Below are positions 36,438 to 44,299 of a DNA stretch of 46,014 nucleotides, one piece after another. The notes beneath the pieces are model-generated. The model had not been told where the DNA came from. It was given only the letters and a program-made list of their open reading frames with translations, and ran no database searches. The position numbers and the translations under genes are program-made. This stretch comes from Halochromatium sp. (lineage in GTDB: Bacteria; Pseudomonadota; Gammaproteobacteria; Chromatiales; Chromatiaceae). The stretch covers positions 60,281-106,294 of the forward strand of contig POWB01000017.1 in assembly GCA_010912705.1 (NCBI GenBank). The letters run 5' to 3'. Position 1 is the stretch's first letter. The number at the start of each line of letters is the position of its first letter.

Positions 36438-37301
36438 ATGTTGACATCCTTGTGCAGGCTGATGCTGCTAGCAGTGTTCATGCCTTTGTTCATCATAGGT
36501 TGTGAGGGAGAGCCGCAATGTGAGCAGGACAGCGACTGTCTTTCAGCTGTCGTGCCCTGCTCACAAGCTACTTGCGACGCAGGGATCTGCACGACAACGA
36601 TACTCGATGATTGCTGCGGCAACGGTCTTTGCGAAGGCATGCTCGAAAACAAATGCACCTGTACCGAGGATTGCGGTGTTTGTGAAGGTCCTGTCTCCTT
36701 TCCATTGGAAAATGGAGAGATGGTGACTGCCAGATATATCGAGATGCGCTGCAATGATGCTGACATCTGTGCCCCCTGGTTTGACAAAGAAGAGCAGGTC
36801 TCTATTGAAGAGTTCCATGAGATGCCATTGGAGGGTATGACCTTTAATGTCGTGGTCAGCTATCCTAATCCGCTGGAGGCAAGAAAAGATGGCATTGTCG
36901 TTGAGCTTGAGCTGGTCGAGATCACCGATCCTAAGATCACCTATCCCATTAAAGTCACGGGTGCGCTCGCCCTTGATGGTGCTTCGATATTTGGTCGCAA
37001 TCTGAATGATGGACAATTCCGAAGACTAGGCGATCGTGTTGAGATCCTGATTCCAATCTCGCGATTGGGGAGGCTGCCGGAGGAAGATTATCCGCTGGAG
37101 GCACATGTCAGCCTGGAGTACGTGCATCTTATGGAAAAGCAAAGAATCAATGATGGACTGCTGGTCTATGACCAATATGGGCGTCCAGTGATGCAGACGG
37201 TCAGAGACACCACAGCCCGATCAACCCTGGTTGTCGGTCTTGGGCAGGATGTGACAATCATCAAGCTTGGAAAGGAATCGATGCAGGCAATGGTGCCATG
37301 A
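36438..37301 (+). CDS. Cysteine-rich lipoprotein, unknown function
   Basis: The 287-residue product from ATG 36438 has a lipoprotein signal (LMLLAVFMPLFIIGC, lipobox FIIGC). The mature N-terminus, about 60 residues, is very Cys-rich: CEQDSDC, CSQATCDAGIC, CCGNGLC, CTCTEDCGVC. This CGNGxC...CxxDCG pattern is familiar from surface proteins of myxobacteria and other Deltaproteobacteria. The rest is a beta-rich domain I cannot name (MTFNVVVSYPNPLEARKDG). Base composition is clearly lower in G+C than the neighbours, which suggests recent transfer. Surface or periplasmic location is inferred. Confidence 0.75.
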   Translation: MLTSLCRLMLLAVFMPLFIIGCEGEPQCEQDSDCLSAVVPCSQATCDAGICTTTILDDCCGNGLCEGMLENKCTCTEDCGVCEGPVSFPLENGEMVTARYIEMRCNDADICAPWFDKEEQVSIEEFHEMPLEGMTFNVVVSYPNPLEARKDGIVVELELVEITDPKITYPIKVTGALALDGASIFGRNLNDGQFRRLGDRVEILIPISRLGRLPEEDYPLEAHVSLEYVHLMEKQRINDGLLVYDQYGRPVMQTVRDTTARSTLVVGLGQDVTIIKLGKESMQAMVP

Positions 37302-37359
37302 GGGTGCGGCGCGGATTCAATGTTATGGGACTGCACTCGAGGAGCGGTGCACCCGGCTG

Positions 37360-37959
37360 ATGGATCTCTCTATCGCCCTTTCCGCCTTCACCTTGTTGTT
37401 TTTCGCCGAGATGGGCGATAAGTCACAGCTGTTGGTGATGACGCTGGCCCATCGTTACCATCCGAGTCCGGTGATTGCCGGCAGCTTTGCTGCCTTCGCC
37501 CTGCTGAATCTACTCGCTGTGGCTGTCGGTCAGGCCTTGTTCGACTGGCTGCCGCAGGGCTGGCTGCTGCTCGTCGCTGCGTGCCTATTCCTGTTCTTTG
37601 GTGTCCGCTCCTGGCAGGAGGCTAATCAGGGTGCAGAGGATGCCGAGATTCCCGCGCGCAGCCGTGGTGGCTTCATGCAGAGCTTCTTGCTGATCTTCGT
37701 CGCTGAGCTTGGTGATAAGACGCAGCTGGCGATGCTGGCCTTAGCTGCTAGCACTGGTGACCCCTGGGCGGTGCTGGTCGGTGGCACTCTGGCGCTCTGG
37801 AGCGTCTCGCTGATCGGTATCCTCTTTGGCTGCACGCTGCTGCGCAGATTGCCAACGCACTGGGTGCAGCGTGCAGCGGCCCTCCTCTTTATCGGCTTTG
37901 GCTTGCTGGCACTGACGCAGCTGCTCATCAATGGCGCTGTTGCAGAGATCCAAGGATGA
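37360..37959 (+). CDS. GDT1/TMEM165 family cation transporter
   Basis: This 199-residue membrane protein has about six helices and two copies of the family motif E-x-G-D-K-(S/T): FFAEMGDKSQ near the N-terminus and FVAELGDKTQ in the second half, the hallmark of UPF0016. Characterised relatives exchange Mn2+ or Ca2+ for protons (yeast Gdt1p, Vibrio MneA). The start is ATG 37360. Its stop lies 29 bp before the preferred cobL start, and it overlaps an earlier ATG of cobL, so co-transcription with cobL is likely. A role in divalent metal handling for the cluster is only inference. Confidence 0.88.
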   Translation: MDLSIALSAFTLLFFAEMGDKSQLLVMTLAHRYHPSPVIAGSFAAFALLNLLAVAVGQALFDWLPQGWLLLVAACLFLFFGVRSWQEANQGAEDAEIPARSRGGFMQSFLLIFVAELGDKTQLAMLALAASTGDPWAVLVGGTLALWSVSLIGILFGCTLLRRLPTHWVQRAAALLFIGFGLLALTQLLINGAVAEIQG

Positions 37960-37988
37960 GGCATGTACATGGAGGCTCTGGGCGCGCC

Positions 37989-39251
37989 ATGAAAGATCGG
38001 GTATGGCTGACACTAGTTGGGATCGGTGAAGAGGGTCTAGATGGCCTTGGATGTGAGGCGCGTGCTGCGATCGAAGCGGCGACGATGGTCTTTGGTGGAG
38101 AGCGCCATCTGGCCTTGATACCAGCGCGGGCCGGGCAGCACCGCCGGCCATGGCCGCGACCCTTTGCGCTGGCTTATGACCAGCTGTTGGCGCATCGCGG
38201 CGAGCCAATCTGCGTGCTGGCCACTGGTGATCCCATGTTCTACGGCATTGGCTCGCAATTGGCCGAGCGCCTACCCCTCGATGAGCTGCGTGTGCTGCCG
38301 GCGCCCTCGTCGATGAGCCTGGCCGCGGCGCGGATGGGATGGCCGCTGCAGCAGGTGCGAGTGATACCGGCGCATGGTCGGCCGCTGGCTCGCGTTGCGC
38401 TTTACCTTGCCCAGGGGACGCGCCTATTGGTGCTCAGCGCTGATGCAAAGACGCCGGCTGCTCTCGCGCAGCTGCTCGTTGCCCAGGGCTATGGCGCAAG
38501 CCAGATGAGCCTGTTTGGGCACTTAGGTGGACCGCATGAAACACGTCGCGATGGCACGGCAGCGTCTTGGCAGGCAAACCGCTCTGATCTGGGGCTTGCT
38601 GCACCTGATCCCGCGCTCAATCTGGTCGCCCTGCACTGCCAGGCCGATCCGGGCACGCGCCCGCTCTCACGTCGCACTGGGCTGCCGGATGCGGCCTTCG
38701 AGCACGACGGTCAGCTGACCAAGCGCGATCTACGTGCGTTGACCCTGGCACGGTTGTCGCCAAGGCCGGGTGAGCTGCTCTGGGATGTCGGCGCCGGCTG
38801 CGGCTCGATTGGCATCGAATGGCTGCGTGCCGAGTCCAGCTGCCGGGCGATCGCGATCGAGTCGCACCCTGAACGATGTGGCTTCATCGAGCGTAACCGC
38901 GATCGCCTCGGTGTGCCGGGGCTCGAGCTGGTGGTGGGGCGCGCGCCGACGGCGCTGGCGGGGCTGGCTACCCCAGATGCCGTCTTTATCGGCGGTGGTC
39001 TCACCAATGACGGTGTTGTCGAGCAGTGTTGGCAGGCGCTGCGACCAGGCGGGCGGCTGGTGGCCAATGCAGTCACCTTGCAGACTGAGGCGGCGCTGGT
39101 GGCCTGGCGTGCACGTATCGGCGGCGAGCTGACGCGCGTGACTCTTGCTCAGGCCGAGCCGCTGGGGCGCTTCGATGGCTGGCATCCAGCGCGGCCGATT
39201 ACGCTCATGAGCGTTGAGAAGCCGGTTGCCGAAACCAAGCTCCACCAGTGA
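37989..39251 (+). CDS. cobL: Precorrin-6Y C5,15-methyltransferase (decarboxylating) CobL
   Basis: CobL is a two-domain fusion. The CbiE-like part methylates C5 (WLTLVGIGEEGLDGL, VFGGERHLALI, LATGDPMFYGIG). The CbiT-like part methylates C15 and decarboxylates the C12 acetate (KRDLRALTLARLSPRPGELL, WDVGAGCGSIGIEW, DAVFIGGG). From ATG 37989 it has 420 residues and the usual short N-terminus; ATG 37956 would overlap the transporter stop by 4 bp and add 11 residues. It is the only plus-strand cob gene in this part of the cluster apart from cobE. Confidence 0.95.
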   Translation: MKDRVWLTLVGIGEEGLDGLGCEARAAIEAATMVFGGERHLALIPARAGQHRRPWPRPFALAYDQLLAHRGEPICVLATGDPMFYGIGSQLAERLPLDELRVLPAPSSMSLAAARMGWPLQQVRVIPAHGRPLARVALYLAQGTRLLVLSADAKTPAALAQLLVAQGYGASQMSLFGHLGGPHETRRDGTAASWQANRSDLGLAAPDPALNLVALHCQADPGTRPLSRRTGLPDAAFEHDGQLTKRDLRALTLARLSPRPGELLWDVGAGCGSIGIEWLRAESSCRAIAIESHPERCGFIERNRDRLGVPGLELVVGRAPTALAGLATPDAVFIGGGLTNDGVVEQCWQALRPGGRLVANAVTLQTEAALVAWRARIGGELTRVTLAQAEPLGRFDGWHPARPITLMSVEKPVAETKLHQ

Positions 39252-39265
39252 CCGCCTTGCCGCGT

Positions 39266-39318
39266 ATCCAACCCAGCTCAATCCAGACCAGTCCAACCCA
39301 ATCCAATCCAATCCAATC
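39266..39318. repeat. AATCC-type microsatellite between cobL and cobB
   Basis: Perfect AATCC units run from 39300 to 39318, preceded by degenerate copies (tatccaaccc, caatccag, gtccaaccc). The tract fills the 70-bp gap between the convergent cobL and cobB stops. No hairpin terminator is seen there. Confidence 0.65.
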
Positions 39319-39321
39319 ATG

Positions 39322-40689
39322 TTATGCCAGGAACAGCGCCGCGGCGGCAGCTGGGGCTGAGGGAAAGTACAGATGCAGATAACTTGCCCGGATCGAGCCC
39401 CATTGGTAGAAGGGCTCGCCCGGCTGGCCATCATGCTGACGAATGCCGTGCTGGCTGGCGATGACGCTGATGGTCATGGTCGAGTGATGAAAACTATGTC
39501 CGCGCAGCTCACCAGCCGGATGTGCCAGCGCCTGCATGCCAAGCCCGGCGAGGCGTGGCTGCAAGCGGGCTTCACCGGGCAGCAGGCCAGCCATCTCGGC
39601 GCTGTGGCCGTTCTTGTCGTGCAGTTGCTCGAGGAGATAGAGCATGCCGCCGCACTCGGCATAGAGTGGCCGCTCGGCGGCGACATGGGCGTGCAGTGCC
39701 TGTTTGATGGCGGTATTGGCGGCCAGTTGCGACAGATGCAGCTCCGGATAGCCGCCCGGTAGGTAGATGGCATCGGCGCGCGGCAAGCGGTCATCGTTGA
39801 GCGGTGAGAAGAAGGCGAGTTCGGCGCCAAGCTGCTCGAGCAGCCGCAGATTGGCCGCATAGAGGAAGGAGAATGCGGCATCGCGGGCGATGGCAATGCG
39901 CCGACCGGCGAGCGGCGTTGCGGACCAGGGCCTTGCTCCGACCGGTGCCTTGGTCTCTGTCGCTGTCGCAAATTGAGCCAGTATTCCCGCGCCCTCAAGC
40001 CCTTCGCTGGGGGCTTGGAAACGCACCGGCCTTGGCAAGGTCGCGAGCTCAGTAGTTCCGATTTGCTCCGCGAGGTGGTCTAACCGCTGCTCCAGGTCGG
40101 TGATCTCGGCGGCCTGCACCAGTCCGAGGTGACGGCTTGGCAGGATGGCCTCATCGAGCCGTGGCAGAGCGCCGAGATAGGGCACCTCGGCTGGTATCCT
40201 GGCGCGGATCATCTCGGCATGGCGCGCACTGCCAACGCGGTTAGCAGCGATGCCGGCAAAATGCAGCGCTGGGCGATACTGTATCAGTCCGAGCGCGAGG
40301 GCACCGAAGGTCTGCCCCATGCCGCGGGCATCGATCAGGGCCGCGACCGGTAGCCCAAAGGTCTCAGCGAGATCCGCACCGGAGGGTGAGCCATCAAATA
40401 AGCCCATGGCGCCCTCGACCAGGATCAGGTCGGCCTCGCCAGCGGCCTGGTAGAGTGCATGCCGGCAGCCGGCCTCACCGACCATCCACAGATCAAGCGG
40501 CTCGGCCTCGGTTCCTGCGCCGGCCGCGCGTCCTAGGATCATTGGGTCGAGAAAGTCGGGGCCGGTCTTGAACACCCGCACCCGCCGACCGGCATTATGA
40601 TGATAACGGGCGAGGGCGGCAGTGAGCGTAGTCTTGCCTTGACCAGAGGAGGTTGCGCTCAGGAACAGGGCTGGGCAATAACGATCCAT
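39322..40689 (-). CDS. cobB: Hydrogenobyrinic acid a,c-diamide synthase CobB
   Basis: CobB amidates the a and c side chains of hydrogenobyrinate with glutamine and ATP. The 455-residue protein starts with LFLSATSSGQGKTTLTAAL (P-loop), followed by VFKTGPDFLDPMIL and LILVEGAMGLFDG. The C-terminal glutaminase-like domain has YLPGGYPELHLSQLA and the nucleophile in LYAECGGMLYLL. ATG 40689 has GGGA 7 bases upstream; the long open frame upstream to 41079 is antisense to cobE. CbiA of the anaerobic route is homologous; context favours CobB. Confidence 0.95.
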   Translation of the reverse strand: MDRYCPALFLSATSSGQGKTTLTAALARYHHNAGRRVRVFKTGPDFLDPMILGRAAGAGTEAEPLDLWMVGEAGCRHALYQAAGEADLILVEGAMGLFDGSPSGADLAETFGLPVAALIDARGMGQTFGALALGLIQYRPALHFAGIAANRVGSARHAEMIRARIPAEVPYLGALPRLDEAILPSRHLGLVQAAEITDLEQRLDHLAEQIGTTELATLPRPVRFQAPSEGLEGAGILAQFATATETKAPVGARPWSATPLAGRRIAIARDAAFSFLYAANLRLLEQLGAELAFFSPLNDDRLPRADAIYLPGGYPELHLSQLAANTAIKQALHAHVAAERPLYAECGGMLYLLEQLHDKNGHSAEMAGLLPGEARLQPRLAGLGMQALAHPAGELRGHSFHHSTMTISVIASQHGIRQHDGQPGEPFYQWGSIRASYLHLYFPSAPAAAAALFLA

Positions 40690-40690
40690 T

Positions 40691-41167
40691 ATGTATCCCA
40701 AAAGGCGCGTTGAAACCGCAGATGACGCAGATGAGCGCAGAGACTTGAAGACGCTGATACCTGATTCATCGGTCGCTATTTCATCAGTCGCTATCGGTAT
40801 CGGCTGTATGCGTGGTACAGCATTGTCGACCCTGGAAGCCGCTGTCGCTGCAGCGCTAGACGGGCTGGGGCCAGTGGCAGTGATCGCGCTCGCCAGCATT
40901 GAGCGCAAGCGCGACGAGCCGGCACTATTGCAATTGGGGCAGGCACGCGGTTGGCCCCTGTCCTTCTTTACGGCCACCGAGCTGGCATCGGTGCGGGTCG
41001 CCCGACCATCGCCGACGCTCGTGCAATCGATCGGCACGGCCTCTGTCGCTGAGGCCGCCGCGCTCTTGGCGCTGGCCAATGAGCGCGCAGGACTCCTGGT
41101 CGAAAAGCAGAGCCATCGAGGCAGCGATGGTCATTGGGTCTCGGTTGCGGTGGCAAAGGTCTGTTGA
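40691..41167 (+). CDS. cobE: CobE / CbiG C-terminal-type cobalamin protein
   Basis: CobE is a small protein of aerobic cobalamin clusters, homologous to the C-terminal domain of CbiG; its exact role is unsettled. Family parts: AIGIGCMRGTALSTLEAAV, VAVIALASIERKRDEPAL, PLSFFTATEL and the C-terminal GTASVAEAAALLAL. The start is uncertain. ATG 40691 lies one base from the divergent cobB ATG, and the first 18 codons read through a cgcagatgacgcagatg-type repeat. TTG 40745, still before the first conserved strand, is a reasonable alternative. A 15-bp imperfect tandem duplication (SSVAISSVAI) precedes the core. Confidence 0.85.
   Translation: MYPKRRVETADDADERRDLKTLIPDSSVAISSVAIGIGCMRGTALSTLEAAVAAALDGLGPVAVIALASIERKRDEPALLQLGQARGWPLSFFTATELASVRVARPSPTLVQSIGTASVAEAAALLALANERAGLLVEKQSHRGSDGHWVSVAVAKVC
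40715..40744. repeat. Dispersed-type cgcagatgacgcagatg repeat at the cobB/cobE junction
   Basis: Consecutive units (accgcagatga, cgcagatgag, cgcagagac) match a kind of short intergenic repeat, accgcagatgaacgcagat, known to me from many bacterial genomes. Here it sits between the two divergent cob gene cores and may have moved or extended the cobE N-terminus. Confidence 0.5.
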
Positions 41168-41177
41168 GCAGCCGACT

Positions 41178-42710
41178 TCAGGTCCCGCAGAAGGTGCGCT
41201 CGACGACCTCATCCGGGCCTGGTGGCTGCTGGTACGCAGCACACTCTGGGTGTTCCTCGAAAGGCTTTGAAACCACCTCGAGCAATCGATCAAGCGGGGC
41301 CAAATCGCCATGATTGGCGGCGTCGATCGCCTGCTGTACGCGGTGATTGCGTGGGATGTAGGCCGGATTCACCGCGCGCATTGTCGCTTGCCGCTCGCAG
41401 TCGGGCTGGGTCTGAGTGGCGAGGCGCTCGCGCCACTGTAGCGCCCATTGATCGAAGGCGGCGGGGTCGGCGAATAACGCGCGCACCTTGGCATCCGTCG
41501 CGGGGTCCTCGGCATCGACCTCTGAGAGCGCGCGGAATGTATTGGTGAAGTCGGCCTGCTGGGCAGCCATGCGCCCGAGCAGATCCAACGCGAGCTCATC
41601 GTCACCGGTGCGCGCGTCGAGCAGACCAATCTTGGTCCGCAAGCCGCCGTAGTAGCGCGTCTCGAAGGCCTTACCATAGTGGTCGAGTGCGGCGCGGGCA
41701 GTTTGCTTGGCCCCGTCCGCATCATCGCCGAGCAGTGGCAGCAGGCAGTTGGCGAGCTGAGTCAGGTTCCAGTAGCCGATGCTTGGCTGTTGATCCCAGG
41801 CATAACGGCCATAGCGGTCGATCGAGCTGTAGACGGTCTGCGGATGAAAGGTATCCATGAAGGCACAGGGGCCGTAGTCGATGGTCTCGCCGGAGATAGC
41901 GACATTATCGGTATTCATCACGCCGTGGATGAAGCCGACCAGCATCCATTGCGCAATCAGCTCGGCCTGACGCTTGACCACCTGCTCGAGCAAGGCCTGA
42001 TAAGGCTGCTCGGCCTCGGCGCAGTCGGGATACTGGCGTTGGATCACATAGTCGGCCAGGGTCTTCACCGCCTCGCTATTGCCGCGGCGAGCAAAATATT
42101 CAAAGGTGCCAACCCGAACATGGCCGGCGGCGACGCGCACCAGCAGGGCACCGATCTCGATGCGCTCGCGATAGACTTCCTCACCAGTCGCGACCATGGC
42201 CAGCGCGCGCGTGGTGGGGATGCCAAGTGCGGCCATCGCCTCGCCGAGCAGGTACTCGCGCAGCACCGGGCCAAGCACGGCACGGCCATCGCCCATGCGC
42301 GAAAAAGGGGTGCGTCCGGCGCCCTTGAGATGGATATCGCGGCGCACCCCGTCGCGGTCGATCAGCTCGCCAAGGAGGATCGCGCGGCCGTCGCCAAGGC
42401 TAGGCACGAACTGGGCGTACTGATGGCCGGCGTAGGCCATCGCGATCGGCTCGGCACCCTCGGGGATCAGGTTACCAGCGAAGATGGCCGCTCCGGCTGG
42501 GTTACTGAGGGCAGCAGGATCAAGGCCGAGCTGTTCGGCCAGAGGCCGGTTCAGCCGCAGTAGTCCAGGCTCACTGACGGGCGTTGGCAGCACGCGAGCA
42601 TAGAACTGCTCGGGTAAGCGTGCGTAGCTGTTGTCGAATGCGAACACCGGCACTGAGGCGGGGTCGACAGCGGGCTGGTCGGCGGTTTGGCAGTCGCTGG
42701 GGTTGTTCAT
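41178..42710 (-). CDS. selO: Protein adenylyltransferase SelO (YdiU)
   Basis: SelO is a pseudokinase-fold enzyme that transfers AMP from ATP to Ser, Thr or Tyr of proteins, tied to redox stress responses. The 510-residue protein has FDNSYARLPEQFYARV, YAGHQYAQFVPSLGDGRA, the nucleotide loop HLKGAGRTPFSRMGDGRAVLG and the metal-binding NTDNVAISGETIDYGPCAFMD. The C-terminus RTFCGT has Cys in the position where eukaryotic SelO has selenocysteine. It is convergent with cobE, 10 bp away, and is probably its own unit. Confidence 0.96.
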   Translation of the reverse strand: MNNPSDCQTADQPAVDPASVPVFAFDNSYARLPEQFYARVLPTPVSEPGLLRLNRPLAEQLGLDPAALSNPAGAAIFAGNLIPEGAEPIAMAYAGHQYAQFVPSLGDGRAILLGELIDRDGVRRDIHLKGAGRTPFSRMGDGRAVLGPVLREYLLGEAMAALGIPTTRALAMVATGEEVYRERIEIGALLVRVAAGHVRVGTFEYFARRGNSEAVKTLADYVIQRQYPDCAEAEQPYQALLEQVVKRQAELIAQWMLVGFIHGVMNTDNVAISGETIDYGPCAFMDTFHPQTVYSSIDRYGRYAWDQQPSIGYWNLTQLANCLLPLLGDDADGAKQTARAALDHYGKAFETRYYGGLRTKIGLLDARTGDDELALDLLGRMAAQQADFTNTFRALSEVDAEDPATDAKVRALFADPAAFDQWALQWRERLATQTQPDCERQATMRAVNPAYIPRNHRVQQAIDAANHGDLAPLDRLLEVVSKPFEEHPECAAYQQPPGPDEVVERTFCGT

Positions 42711-42747
42711 GCGAAGGATTATCGGGAATTAGACAATGGACGGCGAC

Positions 42748-44007
42748 TTAGCGTTCGGCCGTGATCCGTTGATCGTCGCTGGTGACCAATTGGAGCTGGC
42801 CATCAGCCGGGATCTCGAAACGGGTCACGGCTTGCAGCAGACCGAGGAAGCGCTGCTCGGTCTGCATCTGCAGCTCCGGGCAGGCCATCATGGTGCCGGC
42901 GATCTGGCCGAATGAGAGTCCCTCGCCAGTCAACTCATAGCCGCCCATGAAGCGGTTGCAGCCGCTGCTGCCAGCGATGCGATTGTCTTCAAGGAAGCTG
43001 ATGCTGACCGCGACCGCATCCGGTACCGGCTCGCCGGCGAGCGAGCGGACCCTCCATTCGGCGCCTTCGAGCAGGGCGTTTGGCTCACCACCGCAGCCGC
43101 TCAGATGCCGATCCTCAAGCTCGAGCAGGACCCTGTTCGGATAGGGCATGCCTGTCATCGTATCGCTACAGCGCTGCCCGCTGATGCGGAGACTGAGGTT
43201 CTGCTCGGGTAGTTGATAGACCTTGGCAGTGTCGATGCTGATCGGAGATGGCAGCTTAGCCTTGATCTCGCGTGCGCCATAGTCGAGTGTCAGCTGGAGC
43301 TGATCGCCGTTGATCTCGAGACTCCAGCCGGGCTCATTGCCACGCGCCCTGAATGGCGCCTTCTCAACGGGCACCGCCGCCACGCATTCAGGCAAGGTCT
43401 GACCACTCAGACTGACCAGGGCACTGTTGCCTTTAGACCAGAAGAAGGTGCCTGGATCATCCTGGTCCGCGAATTTGGCTCCAGAGGCAGCCGCAACCGG
43501 GAACAGATCGAAGCTTTGGCCACCGATGTGCAGGCGCGCTTGGTCATCCTGGACGTCGATCTGGAACTCGGTGTCCCCGCAGCGCATGACCGCTGTGAAG
43601 GCTGCCGGAGTGAATGGATACAGGCGTAGTGTGCCGATCTCAAGGGGGTCTGTCCCAGCTGTGATCGGCACCGAATCAGTCACCCAGCGCGGGCGTCCAG
43701 CGCTCCAGATTGCACCGCGGACCTGGCCGTTGGTTTCAAGAGGAATCTGGAGGGCGAATGGTAAAGGAACCTGCCGCCCCTCGCTGCCGAAGCGGGTCTC
43801 GCCCTGCACCTGCTGATCGTCATTGGCACGAAACTCGACGACGGCGATGCTCTCTGGCGTTAGCGCGATCCGCTGCATATAGGTGAGTTGACCGGAGATC
43901 GAGCGTGTGGACGGCTCGGCAACAGCGGGACTTGCGAGAATGACGAGCAAGAGGACGAGTAAGAGATCGGGGGCAATTACACGCAGATTGATCACTGGGG
44001 TCTCCAT
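42748..44007 (-). CDS. Multidomain envelope protein: YbaY, MliC, COG3650 and META domains
   Basis: The 419-residue exported protein (signal peptide LLLVLLLVILASPAVA) joins four small envelope domains. A YbaY-like domain (ISGQLTYMQRIALTP to about residue 140) comes first. An MliC/lysozyme-inhibitor-like domain follows, with Cys pair and FWSKGNSALVSLSGQTLPEC. Next is a COG3650-like domain (FRARGNEPGWSLEI, CSDTMTGMPYPNRV), then a C-terminal META/HslJ domain (LEGAEWRVRSLAGEPVP, SSGCNRFMGGYEL, MMACPE). Functions of the parts suggest stress or host-lysozyme defence. ATG 44007 is listed; a GTG at 43995 has GGAG six bases upstream and gives an equally good signal peptide. It is divergent from the DUF2333 gene. 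Confidence 0.85.
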   Translation of the reverse strand: METPVINLRVIAPDLLLVLLLVILASPAVAEPSTRSISGQLTYMQRIALTPESIAVVEFRANDDQQVQGETRFGSEGRQVPLPFALQIPLETNGQVRGAIWSAGRPRWVTDSVPITAGTDPLEIGTLRLYPFTPAAFTAVMRCGDTEFQIDVQDDQARLHIGGQSFDLFPVAAASGAKFADQDDPGTFFWSKGNSALVSLSGQTLPECVAAVPVEKAPFRARGNEPGWSLEINGDQLQLTLDYGAREIKAKLPSPISIDTAKVYQLPEQNLSLRISGQRCSDTMTGMPYPNRVLLELEDRHLSGCGGEPNALLEGAEWRVRSLAGEPVPDAVAVSISFLEDNRIAGSSGCNRFMGGYELTGEGLSFGQIAGTMMACPELQMQTEQRFLGLLQAVTRFEIPADGQLQLVTSDDQRITAER

Positions 44008-44299
44008 GGACGAGGGTGTCTGCGGCGGATGCTAATCGCATCGAGGATCGCCTGACCAGTCTAGGCGCGGCAAAATCAATCCCTGATGACGCCATCGCTC
44101 AATTTGGCTATATCCGGGTCTTGCTCGATCTTCCAAGCCCAGCTAGGCTGAGGTTATTGGCATCTGTCGCGCCAGCTCACCAGCAAGGGTGATGAGGCTC
44201 GCGAGCGGCTTGCTTCGCGCGAGTCTGTCGAGCTGGTGTTATGGCGCTTGTGTCTCTGGCAGTGTTGTGCTGCCACAACAGTCCAAAGGAGGCTATATT
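44008..44299. other. Divergent intergenic region with no recognised gene
   Basis: This 292-bp gap separates the META-domain gene and the DUF2333 gene. Apart from the strong ribosome site at its right end I see no operator, RNA or repeat. The in-frame extension of DUF2333 back to 44189 lacks family resemblance. Confidence 0.4.
44285..44292 (+). promoter_or_regulatory. Strong ribosome-binding site fixing a TTG start
   Basis: AAAGGAGG lies 7 bases before TTG 44300. It is the best Shine-Dalgarno match in this part of the window and sets the start of the DUF2333 gene, which would otherwise be placed 111 bp upstream. Confidence 0.75.

Noticed and set aside
38730..39434. 234-codon minus-strand ORF over the end of cobL
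   Set aside because: It is a shadow frame of cobL, and its Gly-Leu-Asp-Trp-Ile repeats come from the AATCC microsatellite.
40690..41079. N-terminal extension of CobB to 585 residues
   Set aside because: The extension is antisense to cobE, Ser/Ala-rich and unlike any CobB. ATG 40689 has a ribosome site and the family N-terminus.
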